In this document: piece after piece, positions 16,933-25,920 of the stretch
Layout of the letters: each line of letters opens with the position of its first letter
How positions within the stretch are numbered: the first letter of the stretch is position 1
Assembly: GCF_902506575.1 (NCBI RefSeq)
Contig: NZ_LR732544.1
Coordinates: forward strand, 5,861,650-5,925,649
Direction of reading: 5' to 3'
Length of the DNA: 64,000 nt
Origin: Streptomyces mexicanus
GTDB lineage: Bacteria; Actinomycetota; Actinomycetes; Streptomycetales; Streptomycetaceae
Made by a program: the position numbers and the translations under genes
Notes under the pieces: generated by a model
What the model saw: only the letters and a program-made list of their open reading frames with translations
Database searches by the model: none
What the model was told of the DNA's origin: nothing

Positions 16933-17826
16933 ATGCCCGAACCGAGCCGTGTCCAGATCAACGGCATCGACGTGAACGTCGCCTCGGCCGGATCCGGACC
17001 CGCTGTCCTGCTCCTGCACGGCTTCCCGCACACCTGGGAGGTATGGGGCGAGGTCATGGCGGACCTGTCCGCCCACTACCGGGTCATCGCACCGGACCTG
17101 CGCGGCTTCGGTGCGAGCACCCGCGCCGAGACGGGGTACGACGCGGTGAGCCTGGCCCAGGACGCCGAGGCTCTGCTGGAGGCGCTGGGGGTGGCGTCCG
17201 CGGCCGTGGTGGGGATCGACGCGGGCACTCCTGTGGCGTTCCTGCTGGCGATGCGCCGTCCCGACCTCGTGGAACGGCTCGTCGTCATGGAGTCGCTGAT
17301 CGGCCGGCTGCCCGGAGCCGAGGAGTTCCTCGTCGGTGGTGCTCCGTGGTGGTTCGGTTTCCACGCAGTGGAGGGACTGGCGGAACGAGTGCTCCAGGGC
17401 CACGAGGCCGACTACATCGACTGGTTCCTCACCACCGGCACACTCGGCGACGGCGTGGCGGAGCCGATACGGCGGGCGTTCATCCGCGCCTACACCGGGA
17501 GGGCGGCACTGCGCTGCGCGTTCTCCTACTACCGGGCCCTGCCGCAGAGCGCGGCCCAGATCGAGCAGGCGGTCGCCTCCGCGCGGCTGACCGTGCCGAC
17601 GTTGGCGATCGGCGCCCACCCGGTCGGCAGGGCGCTGGAGCACCAACTGCGTCCGATCGCCGACGATCTCACCGGACACATCATCGAGGAGTGCGGCCAC
17701 ATCATCCCCCTGCACCGCCCCGAGCGGCTGCTCGCCCTGCCGCGGCCCTTCCCGGCCGTCGGCCGCTGCCCGATCCGGACGGCCGGCAGGCGGACCCGTC
17801 GCCCGACCGGGCGCCGTTGTCCGTGA
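16933..17826 (+). CDS. Alpha/beta hydrolase with Asp nucleophile (epoxide hydrolase / dehalogenase-like)
   Basis: About 297 residues. HGFPHTWEVW near residue 30 is the HGXP oxyanion motif of epoxide hydrolases and dehalogenases. The nucleophile elbow reads VVGIDAGTPVAF, with Asp in place of Ser. The catalytic His is in CGHIIPLHRPERL. Together these point to an epoxide hydrolase, haloacetate or haloalkane dehalogenase rather than an esterase. GGAG at 16923-16926 favours ATG 16933 over ATG 16921. After HRPERLLAL the tail becomes Arg/Pro-rich and unlike the family, suggesting a late frameshift that extended the end by about 25 residues. Divergent from HxlR. Confidence 0.87.
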   Translation: MPEPSRVQINGIDVNVASAGSGPAVLLLHGFPHTWEVWGEVMADLSAHYRVIAPDLRGFGASTRAETGYDAVSLAQDAEALLEALGVASAAVVGIDAGTPVAFLLAMRRPDLVERLVVMESLIGRLPGAEEFLVGGAPWWFGFHAVEGLAERVLQGHEADYIDWFLTTGTLGDGVAEPIRRAFIRAYTGRAALRCAFSYYRALPQSAAQIEQAVASARLTVPTLAIGAHPVGRALEHQLRPIADDLTGHIIEECGHIIPLHRPERLLALPRPFPAVGRCPIRTAGRRTRRPTGRRCP

Positions 17827-17983
17827 TCGCCCGCCGGCCTCTCCGTGCGGGCTCACCACAACCAGGGGCCGAATGGTGAGGCCTGTGCGCTGCCCGGCCC
17901 GCCGGCCCGAGGAACCACCATGCAGCAGTGACCGCCGGCACGGCGACCGCCGTACCGATTCCGTCGTACCGGCGGTGCCTGCG

Positions 17984-18892
17984 TCACGCCCCCGGCGCGG
18001 CCTCGCGGGCGAAGTCCTCCAGCGAACCGGGCTTGACCTGGGGGTACTTGTCGTTGTCCAGGCTGTCGAACTTCGCCTTGCCCGTGACCATGCACCATTG
18101 GTACTGCAGGCCCACGTACTCGAACGGGTTCTGGGTGAGGCCGGCCCGGCGGGTGATCTCGGCGCGCAGCTCATCAGCGGTGCCGAGCCTCTTCAGGGCG
18201 AGGCTGCGGCCGGTGGCCCGCTCCAGGGCCTGGTGGAACCGGCGCATCGACAGCACCTCACCGGCGAACCGCTGGGTGCCCTTGGCCTGCGGGTCGAGGG
18301 CGACCGCGGCGGTGAAGGCGGCGGGGTCGGCGACCGAGGTCATGTCGAGCGGCTGGTCGGCATCGCCCCAATGGGCGACGGTGCCCGCCTCCCAGTCGAC
18401 GATCCCCATGAAACCGATCATGACCTCGTAGAACGCACCGTTGAGCACCGAGATCACATCGAGGCTCGTGTCGCCGTACGCGGTCGCGGCCTGCCGACGC
18501 CAGTCGATCATGAAGTTGTCGCCGTCCTCCAGCTTGGTGATGTCGATGGCGAAGTCGGACGGGATGAAGCGGCGGGCACCGCTCCGTTCCGCGGCGCGCC
18601 CCAGGTTCCCCTGCCCGTCCACGATCAGCTCCGGGCCGCCCTGCACCGCCGAGATCACGGTGGTGGCGTCGCCGATCGCGGCGGCCAGCTTCTGAGGCGG
18701 GTCGGTGATGTCGCCCTCGACGAGCTCCAGGCCGCGGGCTTCCAGGGCCGCGAGTGCGGCCCTCTTGTCCCCCTTGGTGCCCGGCCGGACAAGAGCGCGC
18801 ACGGGGGCGCCCTGGTCGAGCAGGGCGCTGGCGATCTGGCTGCCCAGCAGGCCGGTGGCGCCGACCACGAAGGTCTTGGAAGCGGTGGTCAT
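17984..18892 (-). CDS. NmrA-like NAD(P)-binding oxidoreductase
   Basis: 302 residues. VVGATGLLGSQIASALLDQG is the dinucleotide loop and VRALVRPGTKGDK suits NADPH. RRFIPSDFAIDITKLEDGDNF followed by a Lys/Arg-containing helix resembles isoflavone reductase-like aromatic alcohol reductases. GAGGAG precedes the ATG at 18892. It follows the quinone oxidoreductase gene by 79 bp on the same strand, with MarR further upstream, so the three probably form a MarR-controlled redox unit. Confidence 0.87.
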   Translation of the reverse strand: MTTASKTFVVGATGLLGSQIASALLDQGAPVRALVRPGTKGDKRAALAALEARGLELVEGDITDPPQKLAAAIGDATTVISAVQGGPELIVDGQGNLGRAAERSGARRFIPSDFAIDITKLEDGDNFMIDWRRQAATAYGDTSLDVISVLNGAFYEVMIGFMGIVDWEAGTVAHWGDADQPLDMTSVADPAAFTAAVALDPQAKGTQRFAGEVLSMRRFHQALERATGRSLALKRLGTADELRAEITRRAGLTQNPFEYVGLQYQWCMVTGKAKFDSLDNDKYPQVKPGSLEDFAREAAPGA

Positions 18893-18971
18893 GGTGTGGT
18901 TCTCCTCGGTAAGGTCCGGGCCTCGACCGGCCCGGACGCAGATGAGCACGGTGCGTGAGGGGAGGGGCGGT

Positions 18972-19952
18972 TCACGGGACGAGCAGGGTCTTGCCGACGG
19001 TGCTGCGCGACTCCACGGCGGCATGCGCGTCGGCCGCCCGCTCCAGCGGGAAGCTCTGGCCGACGACCGGCTTGATCTCGCCGGTGACCGCCAGGCCCAG
19101 GACGTCGGTGACCAGCTCACGGGCGAACGCGGGCCGGTTCCAGATGAGGCCCGCGCTGAAGCCGGTCAGGGTCGAGCCGCGAGCGAACAGCTCCATGGGC
19201 TGCACGTCGAGCGGCTGCCCGCTGGAGAAGCCGAACACGATCTGGCGGCCGGAGCCCACGGCCAGCAGCGAGAACGACTCGCGCCCCAGCTCGCCGCCGA
19301 TGTGGTCGTAGACGACATCGACGGCGCCCTGAGCGACCTCGCGCACCTGCTCGGTCCAGCCGGGCAGCGAGTAGTCGACGACGTGGTCGGCGCCCAGCTC
19401 CTTGACGAGAGCGAGCTTGTCGGCGCCGCGAGCCGTGCCGATCACCGTCGCACCGGCCCGCTTCAGCAGTTGTACGAGGATCGTGCCGACGGCGCCGGCG
19501 GCGGCCTGCACCAGGACCCGGTCGCCCGCGGTGACGCGTGCGGTGTCGATCAGGCCGCGGGCAGTGGCTCCGTAGCGGTAGAGCGCGACGGCGTCCGGGA
19601 AGTCCAGCCCGTCGGGCACGGGGACGAGCGCTTCGGCGGGCGCGACGGCGAGTTCGGCATAACCGCCGGTGCCGCCGGTGGTGGCGAGCACCCGGCTGCC
19701 GAGGAGCGCCGTGTCCACGCCTGCCCCGGTCTCGATGACCTCGCCCGCGATCTCCTTGCCGAGGACCACGGGCAGCGGCGCGCCACCCAGGGCTCCACGC
19801 ATCATGCCGGAGCGGATCTGGGTCTCCAGGAACTGGATGCCCACGGCAGCCACTCGGATCGCCACTTCGCCCGGCGCAGGATGCGGGTCCGGTAGCTCGG
19901 CGACGGTCAGCCGGTCCGGGGGGCCGAAGTCTTTCAGTACGACTGCGCGCAC
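18972..19952 (-). CDS. Zinc-type alcohol dehydrogenase-like quinone oxidoreductase (MDR)
   Basis: 326 residues of the medium-chain dehydrogenase/reductase superfamily. The N-terminal GroES-like part has PHPAPGEVAIRVAAVGIQFLE and PVVLGKEIAGEV. The Rossmann part has DRVLVQAAAGAVGTILVQLLKRAGATVIGTA. The catalytic-zinc Cys and His ligands are absent, which indicates the zeta-crystallin/NADPH:quinone reductase branch. It reduces quinones or activated alkenes using NADPH. The start is GTG 19952 with AAGGAG 9 bases upstream. Confidence 0.9.
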   Translation of the reverse strand: MRAVVLKDFGPPDRLTVAELPDPHPAPGEVAIRVAAVGIQFLETQIRSGMMRGALGGAPLPVVLGKEIAGEVIETGAGVDTALLGSRVLATTGGTGGYAELAVAPAEALVPVPDGLDFPDAVALYRYGATARGLIDTARVTAGDRVLVQAAAGAVGTILVQLLKRAGATVIGTARGADKLALVKELGADHVVDYSLPGWTEQVREVAQGAVDVVYDHIGGELGRESFSLLAVGSGRQIVFGFSSGQPLDVQPMELFARGSTLTGFSAGLIWNRPAFARELVTDVLGLAVTGEIKPVVGQSFPLERAADAHAAVESRSTVGKTLLVP

Positions 19953-19985
19953 CTGTCCTCACTCCTTGGTGGAAAATGAACGGTT

Positions 19986-20013
19986 CGTTCGTCCCCGACG
20001 GCGGGGACGAACG
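19986..20013. promoter_or_regulatory. Perfect 11-bp hairpin upstream of the quinone oxidoreductase
   Basis: CGTTCGTCCCC, loop GACGGC, GGGGACGAACG. It lies 34 bases upstream of the GTG at 19952 and about 175 bases after the MarR stop codon. It could be an operator, an mRNA hairpin in the leader, or a terminator for MarR; there is no U-tract on either side, which argues against a classical terminator. Confidence 0.5.
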
Positions 20014-20188
20014 GATGGCTGGCGAACCGGCCGCCGGTACGGATGATGTGGTCGCCGGCGTTGCGGGTGGCGCGAGATATCCAGGCAGCACATCGGCCAC
20101 GCCATCGGCCGCCTGGACAACGAGTCCGAGCCTTCACCCGGCTCGAGGCCCCTCGACGCGTGCAAGACGCAGGTCGGTGTCGGGGGAC

Positions 20189-20674
20189 CTACTTCTTCTT
20201 CTCGATGGCTTCGGCGAAGGCGGTCAGATTCTTGGCCAGGCTCTTGATCTCGGCGGTGCTCCAGTCCTCCATCAGCTCGGCCACGATGGCGGCCCGCGCC
20301 TGCCAGAGCCTGCGGATGGCGAGCTTTCCGGCTCGGCTGACGCTGACCAGCTGGGCGCGGGCGTCCCCCGGGTCGGGCTCGCGGACGATGAACCCGCGGG
20401 CCTCCAGACGCTTGGCGGGCGGGGTGAGCGTGGACTTGTCGACCTCCATGAGGTCCGCGAGGACCGAGAGGCGCACGGGGGCGTGCTGGGAGATCTGGGC
20501 GAGCAACGTGTAGTCACCCAGGGACAGGTCGAGCCCCGAGGCGGCCATGATGCGGCGCCTCGCCGTGGTGGAGAACATCCAGTTCCCCACCACGGCAAGG
20601 GCCGCGGCCACCTCGCCGGAAGCCTCGCGCTGTTCGTCCGGTCCGCCTGAGGGATTGCCTGACGTGCGTCCCAT
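20189..20674 (-). CDS. MarR-family transcriptional regulator
   Basis: About 161 residues. The winged helix spans residues about 55-125: LGDYTLLAQISQHAPVRLSVLADLMEVDKSTLTPPAKRLEARGFIVREPDPGDARAQLVSVS. It ends in a Lys-rich helix (EAIEKKK). I use ATG 20674; a longer frame would start inside the operator-like repeat. It lies upstream of, and on the same strand as, the quinone reductase and NmrA genes, which are plausible targets. Confidence 0.9.
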   Translation of the reverse strand: MGRTSGNPSGGPDEQREASGEVAAALAVVGNWMFSTTARRRIMAASGLDLSLGDYTLLAQISQHAPVRLSVLADLMEVDKSTLTPPAKRLEARGFIVREPDPGDARAQLVSVSRAGKLAIRRLWQARAAIVAELMEDWSTAEIKSLAKNLTAFAEAIEKKK

Positions 20675-20698
20675 GTCCGACACCACGACCTCACTTGA

Positions 20699-20716
20699 TT
20701 GGTTTGACCCAACCAA
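20699..20716. promoter_or_regulatory. MarR operator candidate
   Basis: Perfect inverted repeat TTGGTT-TGACCC-AACCAA, 25 bases upstream of the MarR ATG. Arm length and spacing suit a MarR dimer, and the position suits autorepression. The next 400 bp (20717-21119) hold no gene I can support. Confidence 0.6.
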
Positions 20717-21119
20717 CTATTACCCGGTGGTCCGGTCTCCGGCAAGTACGTTGTCTCGGTCCGCCCTCCGACTCGCCGGTCCCGGCCAAGGGTCGCGGGT
20801 TCTGGCGACGCGGTGTCGGCCGGCCGTTCTGCTCCTCGAGAGGGGTCGATCACCCGCGGCGAGGTCCCCGGCGGACTGCATGGCGCGGCACTTCCACGAT
20901 GAGCCGCTGTGGCGGGGCCGACCGCTGCGCTGTGTGTGACCGTGCCGGATGATGCCCGGCGAGACCAAGGGCCGTGTTCGGGTGTGCCGGCCGCGGAATG
21001 CCGTGCACGGCCGCCCCGGCCTCCCATCGCGTCGGCCGCCCGATCTCCGGTACGTTGCCATGGCTGAGTTCGCGGATCGTACGGGTCGGACACACAGTGA
21101 CCGACCGGGCGGGGGGCCG

Positions 21120-22181
21120 ATGACCACACCACCACCTGACAACGTGCCGGCGGAGGACGACGGTCATACGTCGGCGGAGGACGACAACGAGACACCGGTA
21201 CCCGCCGGCGCGCCGCCGTCGACTCTGCCGGCCCCCACCGCCGGCGCGACCACGGAACGAGAGCGCGAAGAGGCGCGGGAGCGGCGGCTGCTGCGCACCC
21301 AGTGGGCCATGGTGGTCGCGACCACGCTGCCCGGTCTGGCCGCCGTCATCGCCTTGGTCTTCACCTACGTCAGCGTTCAGCAGGGTCAGGACAATCTGAG
21401 GATGAGTGAGCAGGGCCAGATCACCGACCGGTACAACGATGCGGTCACCAACCTCGGCGCGGACAGTATCGACATACGCCTGGGCGGAATCTATGCGCTG
21501 CAGCGCATCATGACTGACTCCGCCCGGGACCAGCCCGCTGTCGTCCGCATCCTGACCGCCTTCGTACGCGTCCATGCTCCGAGTACTGCCGTCACCCGCA
21601 AGGAGGCTCGGCCTGACGGACCGCCACCAGACATTGCCGCCGCTCTGGAGACCCTGACCGGCCGAGACGCATTGGGCGATCGGGACGGCGGTGCCCGCGT
21701 GGACCTTCGACGGACAGACCTGCGGGGCGCGGACCTTACCGGTTCCGGTCAGAAGAGGCCCCTGGCCTGGGCGGATTTCCGCACAGCGGATCTCGCCGAC
21801 GCCGACTTCGAGGGCGTGGATCTGATGTTCGCCCGTCTCGACGATGCGGATCTCACCAACGCCGACCTCGCCGGCACGAACCTGTTCGACGCGGATGTCC
21901 GTGGCGCCAACCTCCGCGGCGCGAACCTGTACGGGGCGCAATTCGACGACGCGGACTGCACCGGCGCGGATTTCACCGGCGCAGACCTTTGGGCAACAGA
22001 TCTGCGGACGTGCAAAGGGCTGACGGTGAAACAGGTGCTGAGTGCACAGCTGCACTTGACCATGAGACTTCCGAAGCAGATGAACAAGGACGCCCGATTG
22101 CTGGCCCGAATCAGGGCTATAGAGAAGGCGCGCTGTGACAAGAAACTCTGTCGTGAAGGACCGGGAGAACCGAAGGATTGA
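21120..22181 (+). CDS. Membrane-anchored pentapeptide-repeat protein
   Basis: About 353 residues. An acidic, Pro-rich N terminus is followed by a charged helix (TEREREEARERRLLR) and one membrane segment (WAMVVATTLPGLAAVIALVFTYVSV, residues about 62-86). From about residue 205 come pentapeptide repeats of the A(D/N)LXX type: DLRRTDLRGADLTG, ADFRTADLADADFEGVDL, then ADLTNADLAGTNLFDADVRGANLRGANLYGAQF and on to ADLWATDL. These fold as a right-handed beta-helix. The middle region (RYNDAVTNLGADSIDIRLGGIYALQRIMTDS) is shared by many actinobacterial relatives. The function is unknown. ATG 21060 is an alternative start. Confidence 0.88.
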   Translation: MTTPPPDNVPAEDDGHTSAEDDNETPVPAGAPPSTLPAPTAGATTEREREEARERRLLRTQWAMVVATTLPGLAAVIALVFTYVSVQQGQDNLRMSEQGQITDRYNDAVTNLGADSIDIRLGGIYALQRIMTDSARDQPAVVRILTAFVRVHAPSTAVTRKEARPDGPPPDIAAALETLTGRDALGDRDGGARVDLRRTDLRGADLTGSGQKRPLAWADFRTADLADADFEGVDLMFARLDDADLTNADLAGTNLFDADVRGANLRGANLYGAQFDDADCTGADFTGADLWATDLRTCKGLTVKQVLSAQLHLTMRLPKQMNKDARLLARIRAIEKARCDKKLCREGPGEPKD

Positions 22182-22512
22182 GTGAGAGGGACACCTGGCT
22201 GTCGGTGAGCTCCGTCAATGTGAAGACTCTCCACCGTCCCGACGACGGCATCACGCGCTCCGGGCGGTGGAATCCGGCGCCCACCCGACGCGGCAGCCGG
22301 GCCATCGGCAGCGGGCGAGGGTGCCGCGGCCGTGACCGAGCAGGGTCTGTCCGGTCCGGTGGGGCGGCCCGACGGCGTCCATGCCGGCACACCCGGGCGG
22401 CCACCGCCGCCGCCGGTCCTCCGCAGGGCGGCCCGGGCCGAAACCGGGACGCGTGCGGGCCGGCCTCCGTCCTCGCAAGACACGGGGCCGGCCCGTAGGA
22501 CCGTGCGATCGG
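22182..22512. other. Intergenic, no feature recognised
   Basis: 330 bp between the pentapeptide-repeat gene and the convergent sugar transporter. High GC, no reading frame with family resemblance, and no clear hairpin with a U-tract. Confidence 0.5.
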
Positions 22513-23925
22513 TCAGGGTGTCGTGGCGAGGTTGTGACGCAGTGAGCCCGGTGTGCGCAGTGCGCGTTCGATGTCCTCCAGCGACCGGTTGCGGGTCTCG
22601 GGCACCTTCAGTGCCACGAAGACGATGCAGAGCACGTTGAGGGCCGCGTAGAGGAAGAAGGTTCCCGCCCGGCCGATCGCGTTGATCGTGCTGAGTGCGG
22701 TCACGGCGATCAGGAGGTCGAATCCCCAGACGCACAGCGTGGCGAGGCTGGTCGCGGGACCGCGCACGCCGAGGGGGAGGATCTCCGGGGCGATCAGCCA
22801 GACCACGGACTGCATGCCGATGCCGTTGCACAGGATGTACACGAACAGCGAGATGATCACGATCCAGTGCTGTGCGGGTGAGCCGTCCATGAGGAAGGCC
22901 AGGCCCAGCACGGCCATGGCCAGGCCCGACAGCGGCATGAACCACAGCATGGTCCTGCGGCGGCCGATGGCGTCCACCGCGATGGCCCCGGTGATGCCCG
23001 CGACGACGAGCATCGCCCCGATGCCGATGCCCGTGACCAGCGCGACCGACTCCCCGAAGCCCGCATCGGACAGGATCGTCGGGGCGTAGTAGACGATCGC
23101 GTTGATGCCGGTCAGCTGGGAGAACGCGGCCATACCGAGGGCGACGACCAGGGCGGCACGCAGCCAGGGCTGCAGCAGCGCGCGGCTGTCCTGCCGCGGG
23201 GGCGACACGGCGACGTCGCGGATGGCGGCGATCTCGCCGGCGATGTCGGCGCCCTGGGGGCGCAGCCGGCGCAGCACCGCGTGGGCCTCGGAGGTCTCCC
23301 CGCGCCCGACCAGCCAGCGCGGGCTCTCCGGCAGTCTGGTCATGCCGATCGCCAGGACGGCGGCGGGAACGACGGCCAGGCCGAACATCACACGCCACCC
23401 GCCGCTGCCGACCAGCAGCCAGCCCACCAGGTAGGCGATCAGCTGACCGATGGCCACCATCAGCTGGAAGAGCACCATGAGCCGGCCGCGGATGCCGGGC
23501 GGCGCCACCTCGGCGATGTACACCGGCACCATGTTCGACGCCCCGCCCACGGCCAGGCCCAGCACCAGGCGTGCCGCGATCAGCGTGCCGGTGTCGGGGG
23601 CCGCGGCGGCGCCGAGCGCGCCCACGGCGAAAATCACCGCCACCCAGAACACCACCCGGCGCCTGCCGAGGCGCCCGGCGAGCCGCCCGGAGACCAGGGC
23701 GCCGATCATCGCTCCCACGAGGATGACGCTGACGACGATCTCCTGCCCACGGGAGGACAGGTGCAGGTCCTGGCGGAGGTACAGCAGTGCGCCGGAGATG
23801 ATGCCGGTGTCGTAGCCGAACAGCAGGCCGCCCAGGGCGGACACGGCGGCCACCGCGTAGACCTGGGCCGGCGTGCGGACGCGGCCGCGCTCGGGAGCAG
23901 GCGCGACCGCGGTGCTCTCAGGCAT
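22513..23925 (-). CDS. Sugar porter-family MFS transporter
   Basis: 470 residues, 12 predicted membrane helices. Sugar porter signatures are present: GGLLFGYDTGIISGALLYL in helix 1, GRLAGRLGRRRVV between helices 2 and 3, PVYIAEVAPPGIRGRL after helix 4, PESPRWLVGRGE in the central loop, QLTGINAIVYYAPTIL in helix 7 and VPETRNRSLEDIE at the end. It should be a proton-sugar or polyol symporter. Its ATG overlaps the end of the PhyH gene by 8 bases, so the two are coupled and probably share a substrate pathway under the divergent LacI regulator. Confidence 0.93.
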   Translation of the reverse strand: MPESTAVAPAPERGRVRTPAQVYAVAAVSALGGLLFGYDTGIISGALLYLRQDLHLSSRGQEIVVSVILVGAMIGALVSGRLAGRLGRRRVVFWVAVIFAVGALGAAAAPDTGTLIAARLVLGLAVGGASNMVPVYIAEVAPPGIRGRLMVLFQLMVAIGQLIAYLVGWLLVGSGGWRVMFGLAVVPAAVLAIGMTRLPESPRWLVGRGETSEAHAVLRRLRPQGADIAGEIAAIRDVAVSPPRQDSRALLQPWLRAALVVALGMAAFSQLTGINAIVYYAPTILSDAGFGESVALVTGIGIGAMLVVAGITGAIAVDAIGRRRTMLWFMPLSGLAMAVLGLAFLMDGSPAQHWIVIISLFVYILCNGIGMQSVVWLIAPEILPLGVRGPATSLATLCVWGFDLLIAVTALSTINAIGRAGTFFLYAALNVLCIVFVALKVPETRNRSLEDIERALRTPGSLRHNLATTP

Positions 23926-24769
23926 CGCCCATGACCAGACCCTCGATGGTGTGCTTCTGCGTGACGGGCTCCAGCTCGTCCACCACCGGGCAGTCCAGGT
24001 GTCGGCGCACGCGCTCGGGCAGCGACTCCCAGAAGGCGCGGGTGACCGCCGTGTCGTGCCGGTCGCCGTTGTGCGCCTCCGGGCCGTCGACACCGAGGAC
24101 CAGAACGGGGCGGGACTTGGCGGACTCGTTCTTCGTGCCGCGGTGGATGGCCAGTGCGGTGCGGCAGGAGATGTCTCCGCGCCGCGGGTACTTGCGCACG
24201 GCGAGCTCCTCGTACCGGCGGTAGTGCGACTTCGGCGGGAACATGTCGTGCGCGAACTCCGGGCTGTCGTCCCACTGGGTGCCCGGCGCGATCTCGAAGG
24301 GACCCATGTCCTTCTCGGTGTCCACACCGGTGACGTTGAAGGCCAGCGACGTCAGGCGGCGCTCGCGCCGGGTCTCCTCGGGCATCGGGAAGTCACGGTG
24401 CCAGGGCTGGTTGACCGCGCCCTTAAGGGGGACGTCGAAACCCAGCTCCACGATGCGGTAGTCCGGCCCGAGCACCGCGGTGCACAGCGAACGCACCCAC
24501 GGATGGTCGACCAGGTCCACGAAGCCCCTGAGCTGTTCGGGATGGATCTCGACGTAGTAGCGGTTCGGGCCGCGTCCCACGGCGCCGCCCGGGCGGGCCA
24601 TGGCCTCGGCGAAGGCCTTCTCGATGTCCTCGCGGAGCCGGTCCGCCCACTCGGGTGTGAACGCGCCCTTCCGGGCCGTGATGCCGTCGGTGTACAGGGC
24701 CTCCACGTCGGCGGACACATCGATGTCCAGCTGGTCCATCGAAACACCGGGACAGGCGTGCGTGGTCAT
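23918..24769 (-). CDS. Phytanoyl-CoA dioxygenase (PhyH)-family Fe(II)/2-oxoglutarate oxygenase
   Basis: 283 residues. The iron-binding HxD is in NQPWHRDFPM near residue 121 and the distal His in ALAIHRGTKN near 209, followed by a candidate 2-oxoglutarate Arg in SRPVLVLGV. AAGGAGG sits just ahead of ATG 24769. PhyH proteins hydroxylate many small molecules, not only phytanoyl-CoA. Coupling to a sugar transporter and a LacI regulator suggests a carbohydrate-like or plant-derived substrate (inference). Confidence 0.88.
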   Translation of the reverse strand: MTTHACPGVSMDQLDIDVSADVEALYTDGITARKGAFTPEWADRLREDIEKAFAEAMARPGGAVGRGPNRYYVEIHPEQLRGFVDLVDHPWVRSLCTAVLGPDYRIVELGFDVPLKGAVNQPWHRDFPMPEETRRERRLTSLAFNVTGVDTEKDMGPFEIAPGTQWDDSPEFAHDMFPPKSHYRRYEELAVRKYPRRGDISCRTALAIHRGTKNESAKSRPVLVLGVDGPEAHNGDRHDTAVTRAFWESLPERVRRHLDCPVVDELEPVTQKHTIEGLVMGDA

Positions 24770-24806
24770 GTGCGCCTCCTTGCGCCGTTCTCTGTCGGAG
24801 CCATGC

Positions 24807-24831
24807 TGCAACGTTGCATTCAGCGTTGCAA
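24807..24831. promoter_or_regulatory. LacI-family operators between PhyH and lacI-type gene
   Basis: TGCAACGTTGCA at 24807-24818 is a perfect 12-bp palindrome with the central CG typical of LacI operators. A second, imperfect site, TTCAGCGTTGCAA, follows at 24819-24831. They lie 38 bases upstream of the PhyH ATG and 55 bases upstream of the regulator start. Confidence 0.8.
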
Positions 24832-24885
24832 TACCTCGGGGCGACTTTCCGGCGTTCTTTGTCCGCCGCTGCGTGACGTGCCAAG

Positions 24886-25911
24886 ATGACCACCGTGAGC
24901 AGTCGCCTGAAGGATGTGGCAGCCCGGGCCGGGGTATCGATACGCACCGTGTCCAACGTCGTCAGCGGTACGGGGTCCGTCGCCGAGGAGACACGCGCAC
25001 GCGTGCAGGCGGCCCTGGACGAGCTGGGCTACCGCCCGAACCTGGCCGCGCGCAACCTGCGGGGCGGCCGCACCGGTCTGATCGGTCTGGTCATCCCCGA
25101 GCTGCACTCGCCGTACTTCGGCGAACTCGCCGGCCTGATCGTGCAGGCCGCCCAGCAGCGCTCGTGGACGGTCGTCATCGATCAGACCTTCGGCGACGGC
25201 GAGGCGGAGCGGCGGCTGTTGGAAGGCACCGGGGGACGGGTGGTCGACGGGCTCATCATCAGCCCGTGGTCACTGCGCCCGGAGGAGCTGACCGCCCGCG
25301 CCCGCGACGTCCCGGTGGTCCTCCTGGGCGAGCAGCGCGCGCCGGGGCTGGCGGACCGGGTGGCCGTCGACAGCGTCCTCGCGGCCGACGAGGCGACCAC
25401 CCACCTGCTGGAGACCGGGCGCAGGCGCATCGCGGCGATCGGCCTGCAGCCCCATCTGCACAACGAGACGGCCCGCCAGCGGCTGGAGGGATACCACCGC
25501 GCCCTGCGGCGTGCCGGCCTCTCGCCCGACGTGACGCTGCAGCGGCCGGTCCGAGCGCTGCACCGCGAGGACGGAGCGCGGGCGATGACCGAGCTGCTGG
25601 ACTCCGGGACACGACCCGACGCCGTCTTCGCCTTCAGCGACGAACTCGCCCTCGGAGCGCTGCACGTGGCACACCGACGCGGGCTGCGCGTCCCCGACGA
25701 TCTCGCCGTGGTCGGCTTCGACGGCATCGAGGACGCCCGGTACGCGTGTCCGCCGCTGACCACCGTGGTGCCCGACAAGAAGCAGATCGCCGAACGCGCC
25801 CTGCAGTGCCTGGCGGACCGCGTCTACAGCCCCGCCGCGTCGGTGCCGCCCCTGGACGTCGTGGTGCCGCACCGGCTCGAGATCCGCGACAGCAGCCGCC
25901 CGGCCGGGTGA
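24886..25911 (+). CDS. LacI-family transcriptional regulator
   Basis: 341 residues. The N-terminal helix-turn-helix and hinge are textbook: RLKDVAARAGVSIRTVSNVVSGTGSVAEETRARVQAALDELGYRPNLAARNLR. The C-terminal periplasmic-binding-protein-like domain binds a small ligand; it ends with PDAVFAFSDELALGALHVAHRRGLRVPDDLAVVGFDGIEDARYACPPLTTV. It is divergent from the PhyH-transporter operon with palindromic operators between them, so it most likely represses that operon until its substrate appears. Confidence 0.95.
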   Translation: MTTVSSRLKDVAARAGVSIRTVSNVVSGTGSVAEETRARVQAALDELGYRPNLAARNLRGGRTGLIGLVIPELHSPYFGELAGLIVQAAQQRSWTVVIDQTFGDGEAERRLLEGTGGRVVDGLIISPWSLRPEELTARARDVPVVLLGEQRAPGLADRVAVDSVLAADEATTHLLETGRRRIAAIGLQPHLHNETARQRLEGYHRALRRAGLSPDVTLQRPVRALHREDGARAMTELLDSGTRPDAVFAFSDELALGALHVAHRRGLRVPDDLAVVGFDGIEDARYACPPLTTVVPDKKQIAERALQCLADRVYSPAASVPPLDVVVPHRLEIRDSSRPAG

Positions 25912-25920
25912 GCCAATGGC

